Positions 55,530 through 64,000 of a DNA stretch of 64,000 nt are shown here, in pieces (positions within the stretch are counted from its first letter, which is position 1; every line of letters begins with the position of its first letter). Source of the DNA: Alicyclobacillus sacchari (GTDB taxonomy: Bacteria; Bacillota; Bacilli; Alicyclobacillales; Alicyclobacillaceae); assembly GCF_004366795.1 (NCBI RefSeq), contig NZ_SORF01000011.1, positions 1 through 64,000 on the forward strand, read 5' to 3'. The translations under genes were made by a program, and so were the position numbers. The notes beneath the pieces are model-generated. The model was given only the letters and a program-made list of their open reading frames with translations, was not told the origin of the DNA and made no database searches.

Positions 55530-55581
55530 GTCGGATCACCTCGTGCCAGTCGGTACAAATGGACAACAGGAGCGATGTCAA

Positions 55582-56076
55582 GTGTCTGAGCAAAGTTTGA
55601 ACCATTTTACACAGGATGGCCGACCTCACATGGTCGACGTCAGCGAAAAAGCTATCACCAAGCGTACAGCTGTCGCCGAATCGCTGGTGCGCATGCAAAG
55701 AGCGACGCGCGACGCTATTGTACACCAAGCGATGCGCAAAGGCGATGTCCTCACCATTGCAGAATTAGCTGGGATTATGGCGGCGAAAAAGACGTCTGAA
55801 TTAATCCCCTTATGCCATCCTGTACCCATTCATCACGTTTCGGTCGATATGGACTTCGAGGAGCGGGATCACCCCGAATGCGCTTGGCTGCGTATTGAGG
55901 CGCAGGTCGATACCGCGCATCAGACGGGCGTCGAGATGGAGGCGCTCACCGCTTGTACCGTCGCAGCGCTCACCGTGTACGACATGTGTAAGAAGGTCGA
56001 TCGGGCGATTGAGATTGAGTATACGCGCTTGGTCTATAAGAGCGGGGGCGAAAGCGGCACCTTTGACCGCCGCTAG
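55582..56076 (+). CDS. moaC: Cyclic pyranopterin monophosphate synthase
   Basis: 164 aa. MVDVSEKAITKRTAVAES and LIPLCHPVPIHHV, then GVEMEALTACTVAALTVYDM, all MoaC signatures. It forms cPMP in molybdenum cofactor synthesis. GTG 55582 follows CAGGAGCG. moaA is not in the window. Confidence 0.95.
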   Translation: MSEQSLNHFTQDGRPHMVDVSEKAITKRTAVAESLVRMQRATRDAIVHQAMRKGDVLTIAELAGIMAAKKTSELIPLCHPVPIHHVSVDMDFEERDHPECAWLRIEAQVDTAHQTGVEMEALTACTVAALTVYDMCKKVDRAIEIEYTRLVYKSGGESGTFDRR

Positions 56077-56122
56077 AAGCTCATGTTAGCAAGCGTTACA
56101 ATAGAGGGAGGACGAAAGCGGA

Positions 56123-57085
56123 ATGTCGCCGCTTTTGATCTCACAAGTTGGGATGATGAAGATGAGTGAATCGACGATTGGGGCCAAGGCAGAGCGGGCT
56201 CAAAAAATAGAAGAACAGCGAAAAAATCGCCCGGAATGGCTCAAGGTGACGGCGAAGACGGGCAAGAACTACACGGCTTTGAAGGACATCATGCGCACGC
56301 AATCCCTGCACACGGTTTGTGAAGAGGCTCACTGTCCAAACATCTTTGAATGCTGGGAACAGCGCACCGCCACGTTTATGATTCTCGGCGACATCTGTAC
56401 GCGTGCTTGCAGGTTCTGCGCCGTGCACACGGGACGGCCGACAGAGCTTGATCTCCGCGAACCCAAACGGGTCGCGGAAGCGGTCGTCGCTATGGGTCTC
56501 GAACACGTTGTCATTACTAGTGTCGCCCGGGACGATCTCGCCGATGGCGGCGCGTCGATGTTCGCCGCGACGATTCGCGAGGTTCGCAAGCTGGTGCCGA
56601 GTTGCAGCGTCGAAGTGCTGATTCCCGATTTCGACGGCAACTGGGACGCACTGCGGCTCGTCATGGACGCGGAGCCGGATATCTTGAATCACAACGTGGA
56701 GACGGTGCGGCGCCTCTCTGACAGCGTCCGTTCGCGTGCGAAGTACGAGCGCACGCTTGAACTTTTGCGCCGCGCCAAGGAGATGAAACCCGCCATTCCG
56801 ACCAAGTCCAGTATTATGGTTGGCGTGGGCGAAACGATGGAAGAAATTTATGCGACGATGGACGATCTTCGCCGCGTCGACGTCGATATCTTGACCATTG
56901 GACAGTATTTGCAGCCAACCGAAAAACACCTGGTCGTCGAGCGTTTTTATACGCCGACCGAATTCTTGCGGTTGCGTGGTGAAGGCTTGAAGCGAGGATT
57001 TCAACACGTCGAGTCAGGTCCCATGGTACGCAGTTCCTACCACGCCAAGGAGCAGGTACCAACGGGTGCGCAAAAACTGCGCTGA
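56123..57085 (+). CDS. lipA: Lipoyl synthase
   Basis: 320 aa radical SAM enzyme. The two clusters are [12 protein letters not shown] (C-x4-C-x5-C) for the auxiliary [4Fe-4S] and CTRACRFC (CxxxCxxC) for SAM. The C-terminal RSSYHA Ser ligand is present. It inserts sulfur into octanoyl chains. Start ATG 56123 after GGGAGG; ATG 56162 is a later option. Confidence 0.97.
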   Translation: MSPLLISQVGMMKMSESTIGAKAERAQKIEEQRKNRPEWLKVTAKTGKNYTALKDIMRTQSLHTVCEEAHCPNIFECWEQRTATFMILGDICTRACRFCAVHTGRPTELDLREPKRVAEAVVAMGLEHVVITSVARDDLADGGASMFAATIREVRKLVPSCSVEVLIPDFDGNWDALRLVMDAEPDILNHNVETVRRLSDSVRSRAKYERTLELLRRAKEMKPAIPTKSSIMVGVGETMEEIYATMDDLRRVDVDILTIGQYLQPTEKHLVVERFYTPTEFLRLRGEGLKRGFQHVESGPMVRSSYHAKEQVPTGAQKLR

Positions 57086-57126
57086 CGCCGTGACAACGCT
57101 CGATTTCGATTGTGGAGGTCATCGAG

Positions 57127-57819
57127 ATGGCAGTTGCGCTTGATTGGCAGTCGCTCGGCGAGATCGAATACGATAAGGCTCTTGAATTGCAGTTGTCTCG
57201 CGTCGATACGTTGCTTGCCGGCGCGGATGAGCGACAGACGGTGTACGCTTTGGAGCATCCGCGGACCATCACCATCGGTCGCAACGGTACGCGTGATCAT
57301 ATCCTGCTCCCTGCCGAAGTACTCGAGCGGCAAGGCTTTGTCGTGCGCGAAGTCGATCGCGGCGGCGATGTGACATACCACGGGCCTGGACAGTTGGTCT
57401 TGTATCCGATTCTTCACCTTGATCCGTGGGGAAACGACGTTTCCAGGTTTGTCCGTAATTTGGAAGAGTTCGTAATCCGCGCTATCGCAAACGTGGGCAT
57501 TACGGGCACCCGCGTTGGCGATCTGCCTGGTGTATGGGTTGGCGATGATAAGATTTGCGCCGTGGGTGCGCGTGTCAAGCGGCGCCCAAGCGGAGAATTC
57601 GTCACGTATCACGGCATCGCACTCAACGTCAATACGCAGTTGTCCGACTTTGGCGCCATTGTTCCCTGTGGCATTCAGGATCGCGGGGTAACGTCCATCG
57701 CACAGGTATTGGGCGAGCCACAATCCTTGCCTGTCTGGGAGAAGGTGCTTTGCGACGCGTTTTGTGACGTGTTTGACTGCACTCTGACCCCCTCTGGGAT
57801 GAGCCATGCAGACGCCTGA
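57127..57819 (+). CDS. lipB: Octanoyltransferase LipB
   Basis: 230 aa. VDRGGDVTYHGPGQLVLYPI, the catalytic Lys in GARVKRRP and Cys in IVPCGIQDRG place it in LipB, not LipM. It moves octanoate from ACP to lipoyl domains. ATG 57127 is eight bases after GGAGG. Pairs with lipA. The end overlaps the next gene by 14 bases. Confidence 0.95.
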   Translation: MAVALDWQSLGEIEYDKALELQLSRVDTLLAGADERQTVYALEHPRTITIGRNGTRDHILLPAEVLERQGFVVREVDRGGDVTYHGPGQLVLYPILHLDPWGNDVSRFVRNLEEFVIRAIANVGITGTRVGDLPGVWVGDDKICAVGARVKRRPSGEFVTYHGIALNVNTQLSDFGAIVPCGIQDRGVTSIAQVLGEPQSLPVWEKVLCDAFCDVFDCTLTPSGMSHADA

Positions 57820-58924
57820 GCCAATCACCGGACGGAATGGCGTAATCGGACTCTTTTTCGATCTCGTTGCCATCCCAAGCCCTTCGTTTCAAGAAGGGGC
57901 GATGGCCAGTGCATGTCGTGCATGGCTCGAACGTTTCGGCTGCGAGGTGCAGATCGACAACGCCGATCGCAAATTCGGTGGGCAGACCGGAAATCTGTGG
58001 GCGGCCATGCCCGGTAGATCCGGCATGTCCGCCGTTTTGTTGTGTGCGCATCTGGACACGGTAAGGTCAGCGTCGAAAGCCGTGCCATACATCGATCACG
58101 AGGGCGTGATTCGCAGTCGTACCCTTGCGCAGTTAGGTGCTGACGACAAGGCGGGGGTTGCAGCGATTCTCGCATCGATTCGGCGCCTGCACGAGGAGAA
58201 CCTGCCTCATGGGGACATTCAGGTACTCTTGACCGTCGGTGAAGAGGCGGGGCTCTATGGTGTGCGATCACTCGAGCCCAGCGCCCTCGGCGCAGAGAGG
58301 GCGTTGGTGCTCGACTGCGATGGTCCGGTGGGTTCCATTGTCACATCGGGATCCGGTCTCGTTCGCTTGACTGGCACACTTTGTGCGGCGAGTGGCGCTG
58401 GCATGCCACAGGTCGGGGCGATGCAGGCGACTGCGCAAGCCGTCTCAGCCATGCGCCAGAAATCGTTTGGCGGTGCAACCATCGAGATCGATTCGTTTCA
58501 TCCGGTGGACGGGGGCGTACAGGTGATGGGAAGAGCGATTGCGAGCGAGATCCATCTACTCGAAGACGCGGTCCGTGCTGCATCCGATGATTTTCAGCGG
58601 ACGGCGGCCGCCTGTGGCTACGACGGCCGCGTCGAGCACGAACTCGTGTATCCGCCCTATGCCGTCGCGCGCGAGGGAGCCTGGTATCGTGCGGTAACTT
58701 CTGCGATCCGCCGCTCCAATCTCGCGTGTCAGGAGCTGCATGTGGTGCATGGGAGTGACGCAAACTGGTTGTCCACGTTCGGTGTGGAAGCTCTGAATCT
58801 CGGCACAGGTTATAAAGGTTCACACTCAGAGGACGAGTGTATCAGCGTGACCAGTCTGTGCCAGCTTGAGCATCTCATCGTCGAGATTTGCAGTCAGGCG
58901 GGCATGGACAAGGAGGGATTTTGA
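57806..58924 (+). CDS. M20 family metallopeptidase (PepT/YqjE-like)
   Basis: 372 aa. The metal-binding segments LLCAHLDTVRS, LGADDKAGVAAILASI and GEEAGLYGVRSLEPSAL are in the order expected for M20/M42 peptidases. A C-terminal His ligand region is GYKGSHSEDECIS. Start overlaps lipB. Likely a tripeptidase-like enzyme; the substrate is unproven. Confidence 0.9.
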   Translation: MQTPEPITGRNGVIGLFFDLVAIPSPSFQEGAMASACRAWLERFGCEVQIDNADRKFGGQTGNLWAAMPGRSGMSAVLLCAHLDTVRSASKAVPYIDHEGVIRSRTLAQLGADDKAGVAAILASIRRLHEENLPHGDIQVLLTVGEEAGLYGVRSLEPSALGAERALVLDCDGPVGSIVTSGSGLVRLTGTLCAASGAGMPQVGAMQATAQAVSAMRQKSFGGATIEIDSFHPVDGGVQVMGRAIASEIHLLEDAVRAASDDFQRTAAACGYDGRVEHELVYPPYAVAREGAWYRAVTSAIRRSNLACQELHVVHGSDANWLSTFGVEALNLGTGYKGSHSEDECISVTSLCQLEHLIVEICSQAGMDKEGF

Positions 58925-58925
58925 C

Positions 58926-59459
58926 GTGATTCATCATGAAGAGACGATTGGCGAGGAGTCATTGTTTGCGGGACGCATGATTCAGTTGAAGCGGCTGACA
59001 GTGAAACTGCCCAACGGATCGACCAGTACGCGGGAAGTTGTTGTTCATCCAGGTGCGGTGGCGGTGTTGGCCGAGGCGGAACCTGGTTTCGTCGTGCTTG
59101 TACAGCAATATCGCAAGCCGTGTGAAAAAGTCTTGTGGGAAATTCCTGCGGGCAAGTTGGAACCGGGTGAAGCACCGGAACAAGCCGCGCTGCGGGAACT
59201 GGCTGAAGAAACGGGGTATGTCTCGAAGGATGTACAGCTGGTGCACAGTTTTTTCACGGCACCCGGATTCACCAACGAGTATTTGCACGTCTATTTCACC
59301 AAGGCCGTGGAAGCCGGGGAGGTACACCCTGACGCCGACGAATTTGTCGAAGCGCGCCTCTTTGCCCGGGATGACATTGAGCGGATGCTTGCAAACGGTG
59401 AAATCGAGGACGCCAAGACGCTCGTGGCGCTTTACTGGTGGCGCCAGAACGGCCGATGA
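58926..59459 (+). CDS. nudF: ADP-ribose pyrophosphatase (Nudix)
   Basis: 177 aa. The Nudix box is complete, with GKLEPGEAPEQAALREL and EETGY, and the family loop IPAGKLE and FFTAPGFTNEYLHVY. GTG 58926 follows AAGGAGGG. It overlaps endoQ by four bases (ATGA). Confidence 0.95.
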   Translation: MIHHEETIGEESLFAGRMIQLKRLTVKLPNGSTSTREVVVHPGAVAVLAEAEPGFVVLVQQYRKPCEKVLWEIPAGKLEPGEAPEQAALRELAEETGYVSKDVQLVHSFFTAPGFTNEYLHVYFTKAVEAGEVHPDADEFVEARLFARDDIERMLANGEIEDAKTLVALYWWRQNGR

Positions 59460-60619
59460 AAACCTACTTTGCGGACTTTCACATCCACGTTGGACGCGCA
59501 AAAGATAGGCCCGTGAAAATCGCCGCCGGGAAGAATCTTACGCTGACGAACTTGCTCGAACACGCGCAAACTGTGAAGGGGCTCGACATTGTCGGCGTGA
59601 TCGACGGTGTGTGCGATCCGGTCTTGGCCGAACTGGACGAGTTGGTTGCAGCTGGCGATCTCGCCGAGTTGCCGGCCGGCGGCCTGCTCTATCGGGATCG
59701 GGTGCTGGTCGTCGTCGGATCGGAAATCGAATTGAAGGGGCCGAAGGGACGAGCCGCTCACTTTGGCTGCTGGTTTCCGAATCTCGCAGCGGCGCGCGAT
59801 TTCAATGGATGGCTCAAGACGGTGCAAACAAACACTTCGCTGTCGTCTCAACTTGCGCGTACGGATGCTTCAGTGCTTAGTCAGGAGACGCACGAACGCG
59901 GTGGTTTGCTCGTGATCCATCACGCGTTCACGCCATTCAAAGGGATTCTTGGCGCTGCCGTCGACCGGGTTTCCGACTTCATCGATCTCGGTGCGATCGA
60001 CGCGTTGGAACTTGGCCTTTCGGCGGATACGTCGATGGCTGACCGGATCGAGCAAATTCAGCCGTTCACATACCTTTCGAACTCAGACGCGCACGGTCTT
60101 GATACCATTGCCCGCGAATGCAATCGCGTGTTGCTTGCAGACTTGTCGTTCGCAGAGGTCCGCCGCTTGCTCGCTCGACAGGAAGGCAGGGAAATTGTCG
60201 AAAACATTGGCCTTCACCCAGTACACGGAAAGTACTATCAAACGCGCTGTCGACGCTGTGGTGAGGTTGCCGGGGAAGGGCGCGTGTGCAGTTGCGGAAC
60301 GCATCGCCATGTGGTGACAGGAGTGTCGGATCGGATTGCCGCTTTGGCTGATTTTGCTGAGCCGCACCATCCACATTGGCGTCCTCCGTATCGCCACATT
60401 GTACCGCTGCTGGCCATTCCCGGGGTGGGGCCGAAAGCGTATCGGTCGCTGGTCGACGCTTTCGGCAGCGAACTCGCGTTGCTCCGAGAAGATATTGCCA
60501 AACAAGATGTGCAACAGGTTGTCGGTGAGGCTCTCGGAGAGCGCGTGTTTCAAACGTTGCGGGGCCATGTTTCGTTCGCGGCTGGAGGGGCAGGCACCTA
60601 CGGCAAGTTGCTGGTGTGA
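59456..60619 (+). CDS. Endonuclease Q (PHP-domain deaminated-DNA endonuclease)
   Basis: 387 aa. The N-terminal PHP domain has DFHIHVGRA, the metal His region VIHHAFTPFKG, and SNSDAHGLDTI. A small zinc region (CRRCGEVAGEGRVCSCG) precedes helix-hairpin-helix sequence LLAIPGVGPKAYRSLVDAFG. This is the EndoQ layout, found in Thermococcales and some Bacilli (YqxK), which nicks DNA 5' of uracil, hypoxanthine and other lesions. Confidence 0.88.
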   Translation: MKTYFADFHIHVGRAKDRPVKIAAGKNLTLTNLLEHAQTVKGLDIVGVIDGVCDPVLAELDELVAAGDLAELPAGGLLYRDRVLVVVGSEIELKGPKGRAAHFGCWFPNLAAARDFNGWLKTVQTNTSLSSQLARTDASVLSQETHERGGLLVIHHAFTPFKGILGAAVDRVSDFIDLGAIDALELGLSADTSMADRIEQIQPFTYLSNSDAHGLDTIARECNRVLLADLSFAEVRRLLARQEGREIVENIGLHPVHGKYYQTRCRRCGEVAGEGRVCSCGTHRHVVTGVSDRIAALADFAEPHHPHWRPPYRHIVPLLAIPGVGPKAYRSLVDAFGSELALLREDIAKQDVQQVVGEALGERVFQTLRGHVSFAAGGAGTYGKLLV

Positions 60620-60623
60620 GGGA

Positions 60624-60642
60624 GGGGCGTGCGCCCCTTTTT
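60624..60642 (+). terminator. Rho-independent terminator after endoQ
   Basis: GGGGC (60624-60628) pairs with GCCCC (60633-60637), GTGC loop, followed by TTTTT. It lies five bases after the stop. Confidence 0.8.
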
Positions 60643-60800
60643 GCAAAATCTCGCAGACCATCAGGACAAATGAGAATTTCAAAGTCTAGCGGCGATACTC
60701 GTTTCATAGAATCCTGTTGAGAGGTGTGGTTGATGTACGCGCCTCTGGAACAAACGGCTTGTCAGGTCAAGTAGCCGACGCCGAATTTGGGGGATGGAAC

Positions 60801-61466
60801 GTGAGATCGACCGCATTCGTACCACAACGTCGCCGCTGGTATCTACTCACGCATACGATCCGCCACCAGCTACGCGCACAGGTCGGAAAACATGGGCACA
60901 CATGGTCGTTTCTGCTTGGTATCGCCGTTTGTGGACTTGTGTTCGGCGCAATGGTCGCGGGACAACTTGGGCAGGCGGACAAGATGGTTTTGGGAAACGC
61001 CTTAGAACAACTCTTTATCGCCCTTGCACACCACCAGATTGCGTCTGGCAGCGAGGTATGGGCACAACGCGCACTGTCGGACGCGGAATGGATAGGATGT
61101 ATTTGGCTGTTTGGCGTCTCTGTCATCGGCATTCCGTTCATCGTCGGTGCGGTGTTCCTCAAATCGTTTACGGTCGGGTTCGGTGTTGCCTATACGACAC
61201 TCCAGTTTGGATGGAAGGGATTTGCCGTCGCCTCTATCGGGATATTTGTGCATCAATTGATCATGTTGTTCACGCTGTTCATTGCAAGCGCGACGGCAAT
61301 TCGTTTTTCCTACCAATTGGTGATGCAAGCCGTGCCGGTGTCTCGTCTTACCGTGCAGTTCTTGAGATATACTGGTACATTTTTGTTATGCAGCGGCGGA
61401 ATCATGTTAGGGGCTTCTGTGCAGGCTTTCATGGTTCCTGCTTTGCTGACTCGACTCATCGGGTGA
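60801..61466 (+). CDS. spoIIM: Stage II sporulation protein M
   Basis: 221 aa with five transmembrane helices and the family motif GIPFIVGAVFLKSFTVGFGV. Part of the SpoIIDMP septal peptidoglycan machine that drives engulfment. GTG 60801 follows GGGGGATGG. An upstream CATAGAAT near 60706 looks like a sigma-E -10 but has no good -35. Confidence 0.9.
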   Translation: MRSTAFVPQRRRWYLLTHTIRHQLRAQVGKHGHTWSFLLGIAVCGLVFGAMVAGQLGQADKMVLGNALEQLFIALAHHQIASGSEVWAQRALSDAEWIGCIWLFGVSVIGIPFIVGAVFLKSFTVGFGVAYTTLQFGWKGFAVASIGIFVHQLIMLFTLFIASATAIRFSYQLVMQAVPVSRLTVQFLRYTGTFLLCSGGIMLGASVQAFMVPALLTRLIG

Positions 61467-61476
61467 GGGCTGGTTC

Positions 61477-61803
61477 GTGTCTCGTTTTACACATCGCAAT
61501 GAATCGTTTACATGTATGAACTGCGGCTTGCAGGTTCAACCAAGTGAACGGACATGCCGCAATCACTGTCCACACTGTTTGTATTCCGTGCATCTTGATA
61601 TCTTCCCCGGCGATAGACAGGCAAATTGCGGAGGCATCATGGAGCCGTTACGGATTGAGTACAATCCACGCAAAGGGTATCAAATTGTTCATCGTTGCCA
61701 GCGCTGCGGTCACGAGTCGCGCAATATCGTACTCCAGGATGTCGCGGTACAACCTGATGAACAAGAGGCCATTTATGAATTGATGAAGCATCCAAAGGCG
61801 TGA
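61477..61803 (+). CDS. RNHCP domain protein
   Basis: 108 aa. The sequence CRNHCPHCLYSVHLD is the namesake RNHCP motif, with four CxxC-type cysteine pairs in all (CMNC, CPHC and CQRC). It is likely a zinc-binding protein of unknown role. In B. subtilis yqkK and fur occupy the gap between spoIIM and xerD. Confidence 0.88.
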   Translation: MSRFTHRNESFTCMNCGLQVQPSERTCRNHCPHCLYSVHLDIFPGDRQANCGGIMEPLRIEYNPRKGYQIVHRCQRCGHESRNIVLQDVAVQPDEQEAIYELMKHPKA

Positions 61804-61898
61804 TGGTCTTCCAAAGGAAACGTGTGGTTGCAGGACTTTCGGCTGTGATCGTGGAATACTCCAATGCTTTTAGATTTGGACGGCAAAGGAGCGTTCCT

Positions 61899-62780
61899 AT
61901 GGACGAGTGGATTCAGCAGTTTATGGAACATCTTCGCGTGGAGCGGGGGTTGTCCGTCAACACACTCGACTCGTATGAGCGCGACTTGCGTGCCTTTCAT
62001 ATGTACCTGAACGAACGCGGATGTCGTTGGGGTGATGTGGAGAGGCACCATATCAACGCGTACTTGGCGCATCTGCACGCGCGCGGTCGTGCGAGTTCAA
62101 CTCTATCTAGGAATTTGGCGAGCATTCGCTCGTTTTTTCACTTTCTTGTGCGCGAGGATTTATTGCCGCGAGATCCGACGCTGCATGTGGAAACGCCACG
62201 GATTGAAAAGCGCTTGCCGCGCGTATTGACGCCAGAAGATGTCGACCGTCTGTTGCGCGCGCCCGATCCCAGTGGTCCGACAGGTCTTCGCGATGTGGCG
62301 ATGTTGGAACTGCTGTACGCTACAGGCATCCGTGTCAGCGAGTTGGTCTCGCTGCGCTGTGAAGACGTGCATCTTGCTGCGGGCTTTTTGCGTTGCTTCG
62401 GCAAGGGAGGCAAGGAGCGTGTCATTCCAATTGGCGAGTACGCCTTGCGAGCGCTCCTGGCATACCTCGATCACGCTCGTCCTGTCTTGGTTCGCGCAGG
62501 AGAAACAGCCTTATTTGTGAATCATCACGGCACGCAAATGTCCAGGCAGGGATTCTGGAAGATTATCAAAAAGCATGCGCGTGAAGCCGGCATTGTGTCG
62601 GACATCACGCCACACACGCTCCGGCATTCGTTTGCGACGCATCTTTTGGAGCGGGGCGCTGACTTGCGCGCAGTGCAGGAGATGCTCGGGCATGCGGACA
62701 TCTCGACGACGCAAATATATACTCATGTGACAAAAACGCGCATGAAGCAAGTCTATGTTTCCGCTCACCCGCGTTCCTAA
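61899..62780 (+). CDS. xerD: Tyrosine recombinase XerD
   Basis: 293 aa. The N-terminal SAM-like domain is followed by the catalytic domain with ATGIRVSELVSL (Arg), HTLRHSFATHLLERG (HxxR), LGHADISTTQIYTHV (His and nucleophile Tyr). It resolves chromosome dimers at dif. ATG 61899 follows AAAGGAG. XerC-like similarity cannot be excluded; position beside drm indicates XerD. Confidence 0.95.
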   Translation: MDEWIQQFMEHLRVERGLSVNTLDSYERDLRAFHMYLNERGCRWGDVERHHINAYLAHLHARGRASSTLSRNLASIRSFFHFLVREDLLPRDPTLHVETPRIEKRLPRVLTPEDVDRLLRAPDPSGPTGLRDVAMLELLYATGIRVSELVSLRCEDVHLAAGFLRCFGKGGKERVIPIGEYALRALLAYLDHARPVLVRAGETALFVNHHGTQMSRQGFWKIIKKHAREAGIVSDITPHTLRHSFATHLLERGADLRAVQEMLGHADISTTQIYTHVTKTRMKQVYVSAHPRS

Positions 62781-62801
62781 CACCAGGGAGGGGATGGCAC
62801 T

Positions 62802-63983
62802 TTGTCATCGCGACGTTGTATTTGGATTGTCCTTGATAGTTGTGGGATCGGCGCTGCGCCAGATGCTTCTTTATACGGCGAGCCAGACGCCATGAGCAAT
62901 ACCATCGTCCATGTGGCGGAGGCTGTCGGCGGATTGGCGGTTCCCAACTTGGAACGCCTCGGTCTGGGGCGGATCGACGATGTGCCAGGCGTGTCGAAGG
63001 CTGCGGCCATAGGAGCGTACGGCACCATGGTGGAGCGCTCGGCCGGAAAGGACACGACGAACGGGCACTTGGAATTTGTCGGGGTTGTCTTGTCCGAGCC
63101 TATGCCGACGTACCCGAATGGATTTCCGCCCGGAATCATTGAACCTTTTGAGCGGTATGTGGGAAAACCGGTGCTGGCCAATAAGCCGGCTTCCGGTACC
63201 GTCGTCATCGAGGAGTATGGCGAACTCCACATGCAAACGGGCCGCCCAATCGTGTATACGTCCGCGGACAGCGTATTTCAGGTCGCGGCACATGAAGCCG
63301 TCGTACCCATCGCCACGTTGTACGACTGGTGCGCGTACGCGCGTTCCATCCTGACAGGACGCCATGCAGTCGGGCGTGTGATCGCTCGTCCGTTTGTCGG
63401 TGAACCAGGCGGTTTTGTGCGTACCGATCGACGCCGCGATTTTTCGTTACACTTTGGCGATACGGCGTTGAATGCCGTCGAGCGAGCCGGGTATCCGGTC
63501 GTCGGGATTGGAAAAATCGGTGACATTTATGGCGGATCGGGCGTGACAACGAGCATTCATACACATGACAATGACGATGCGATGCGCATCATTGCAGAGC
63601 AGATGCAGGTAGTCCATGAGGGACTGATTTATGCGAATCTGGTTGACTTCGATGCCAAGTATGGGCACCGTAATGACCCGGTCGGCTTTGCCCGGGCCAT
63701 CGAGGCGTTTGACCGTTTGCTGGGGCCGTTGCTTGCTGCCATGCAGCCGCAGGACCTGCTCATCGTGACGGCCGATCACGGTTGCGATCCGACGGTTCCT
63801 GGTACGGATCACACGCGGGAGCGCGTTCCGGTGTTGGCCTGGCACATGCGGATGACGTCGCCGGTCGACTTGGGGGTACGTTCCACATTCGCCGATGTCG
63901 GTGCCACGGTAGCTAACTTCTTTGGAGTCGATCAACCGCCCGTAGGAGTTTCGTTTCTGGATTCGTTGCAGCTCCATCGATAA
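62802..63983 (+). CDS. deoB: Phosphopentomutase
   Basis: 393 aa alkaline phosphatase-superfamily enzyme. WIVLDSCGIGAAPDASLYGE holds the first metal Asp, GKDTTNGHLEF the catalytic Thr, and TADHGCDPTVPGTDHTRE the second metal site. It interconverts ribose-1- and -5-phosphates in nucleoside salvage. TTG 62802 follows GGGAGG. Last gene of the window; punA would be expected next. Confidence 0.97.
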   Translation: MSSRRCIWIVLDSCGIGAAPDASLYGEPDAMSNTIVHVAEAVGGLAVPNLERLGLGRIDDVPGVSKAAAIGAYGTMVERSAGKDTTNGHLEFVGVVLSEPMPTYPNGFPPGIIEPFERYVGKPVLANKPASGTVVIEEYGELHMQTGRPIVYTSADSVFQVAAHEAVVPIATLYDWCAYARSILTGRHAVGRVIARPFVGEPGGFVRTDRRRDFSLHFGDTALNAVERAGYPVVGIGKIGDIYGGSGVTTSIHTHDNDDAMRIIAEQMQVVHEGLIYANLVDFDAKYGHRNDPVGFARAIEAFDRLLGPLLAAMQPQDLLIVTADHGCDPTVPGTDHTRERVPVLAWHMRMTSPVDLGVRSTFADVGATVANFFGVDQPPVGVSFLDSLQLHR

Positions 63984-64000
63984 ACATTCTTTGGACATGT

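Overview
The window is bacterial chromosomal DNA from an endospore-forming, naturally competent Firmicute of the Bacilli. Gene order follows Bacillus subtilis for most of its length: radC-mreBCD-minCD-spoIVFAB-rplU-prp-rpmA-spo0B-obg, then comG, aroK, yqhG/yqhH, gcvT-gcvPA-gcvPB, aroQ, efp, yqhV, spoIIIAA-AH, accBC, yqhY, nusB, folD-xseAB-ispA, tlyA, recN, spoIVB, spo0A, and later nudF, spoIIM, xerD and deoB. GC-rich coding sequence with many GTG and TTG starts, an OLE RNA locus and the mixed gene set suggest an Alicyclobacillus-like thermoacidophile. This is inferred from content; no rRNA or tRNA gene is present.

Layout. Positions 1-187 are the 3' end of a group II intron. Positions 422-2605 hold a divergent membrane protein, a broken DUF4321 gene where DUF4321/maf normally sit, and radC. 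Positions 2642-11853 carry cell-shape, division-site and spore-protease genes, the L21/L27 operon with its processing protease, spo0B, obg and a small JAMM protein. Positions 11965-16037 are a comG pseudopilus operon. Positions 16043-25971 hold aroK, an out-of-place DnaI-like loader, the YqhG/YqhH pair on the minus strand, the glycine cleavage genes, a phosphatase, aroQ and efp. Positions 26106-31656 are yqhV and the complete eight-gene spoIIIA operon, with a sigma-E-like promoter.

Positions 31790-40990 carry fatty-acid (accBC), envelope-stress (asp23-amaP-DUF2273), nusB, a Kae1/TsaD-like gene, a ferredoxin-NADP reductase, folD, xseAB and ispA. Then comes the most striking element: a roughly 600-nt noncoding RNA at about 41091-41750, followed by the gene for its membrane partner OapA. 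This is the OLE (ornate, large, extremophilic) RNA system. A strong extended -10 promoter precedes it and a long-range helix ties its two ends together. dxs and argR, which usually follow, are missing, and tlyA, an unknown anchored protein, nadK and recN come next.

spoIVB-spo0A follows (46415-48703). spo0A is preceded by two perfect tandem 0A boxes and a sigma-H-like promoter, which implies autoregulated entry into sporulation. The rest is a more mixed accessory stretch: hemQ, an M20 amidohydrolase, a YjcZ-like small sporulation protein, a YgjP-type metallopeptidase, a lipoprotein, a half-size permease and a spore-type GH18 protein. It then holds molybdopterin genes with MoaD and MoaE fused in one chain, lipoate genes lipA-lipB, an M20 peptidase, nudF, endonuclease Q, spoIIM, an RNHCP protein where fur often lies, xerD and deoB.
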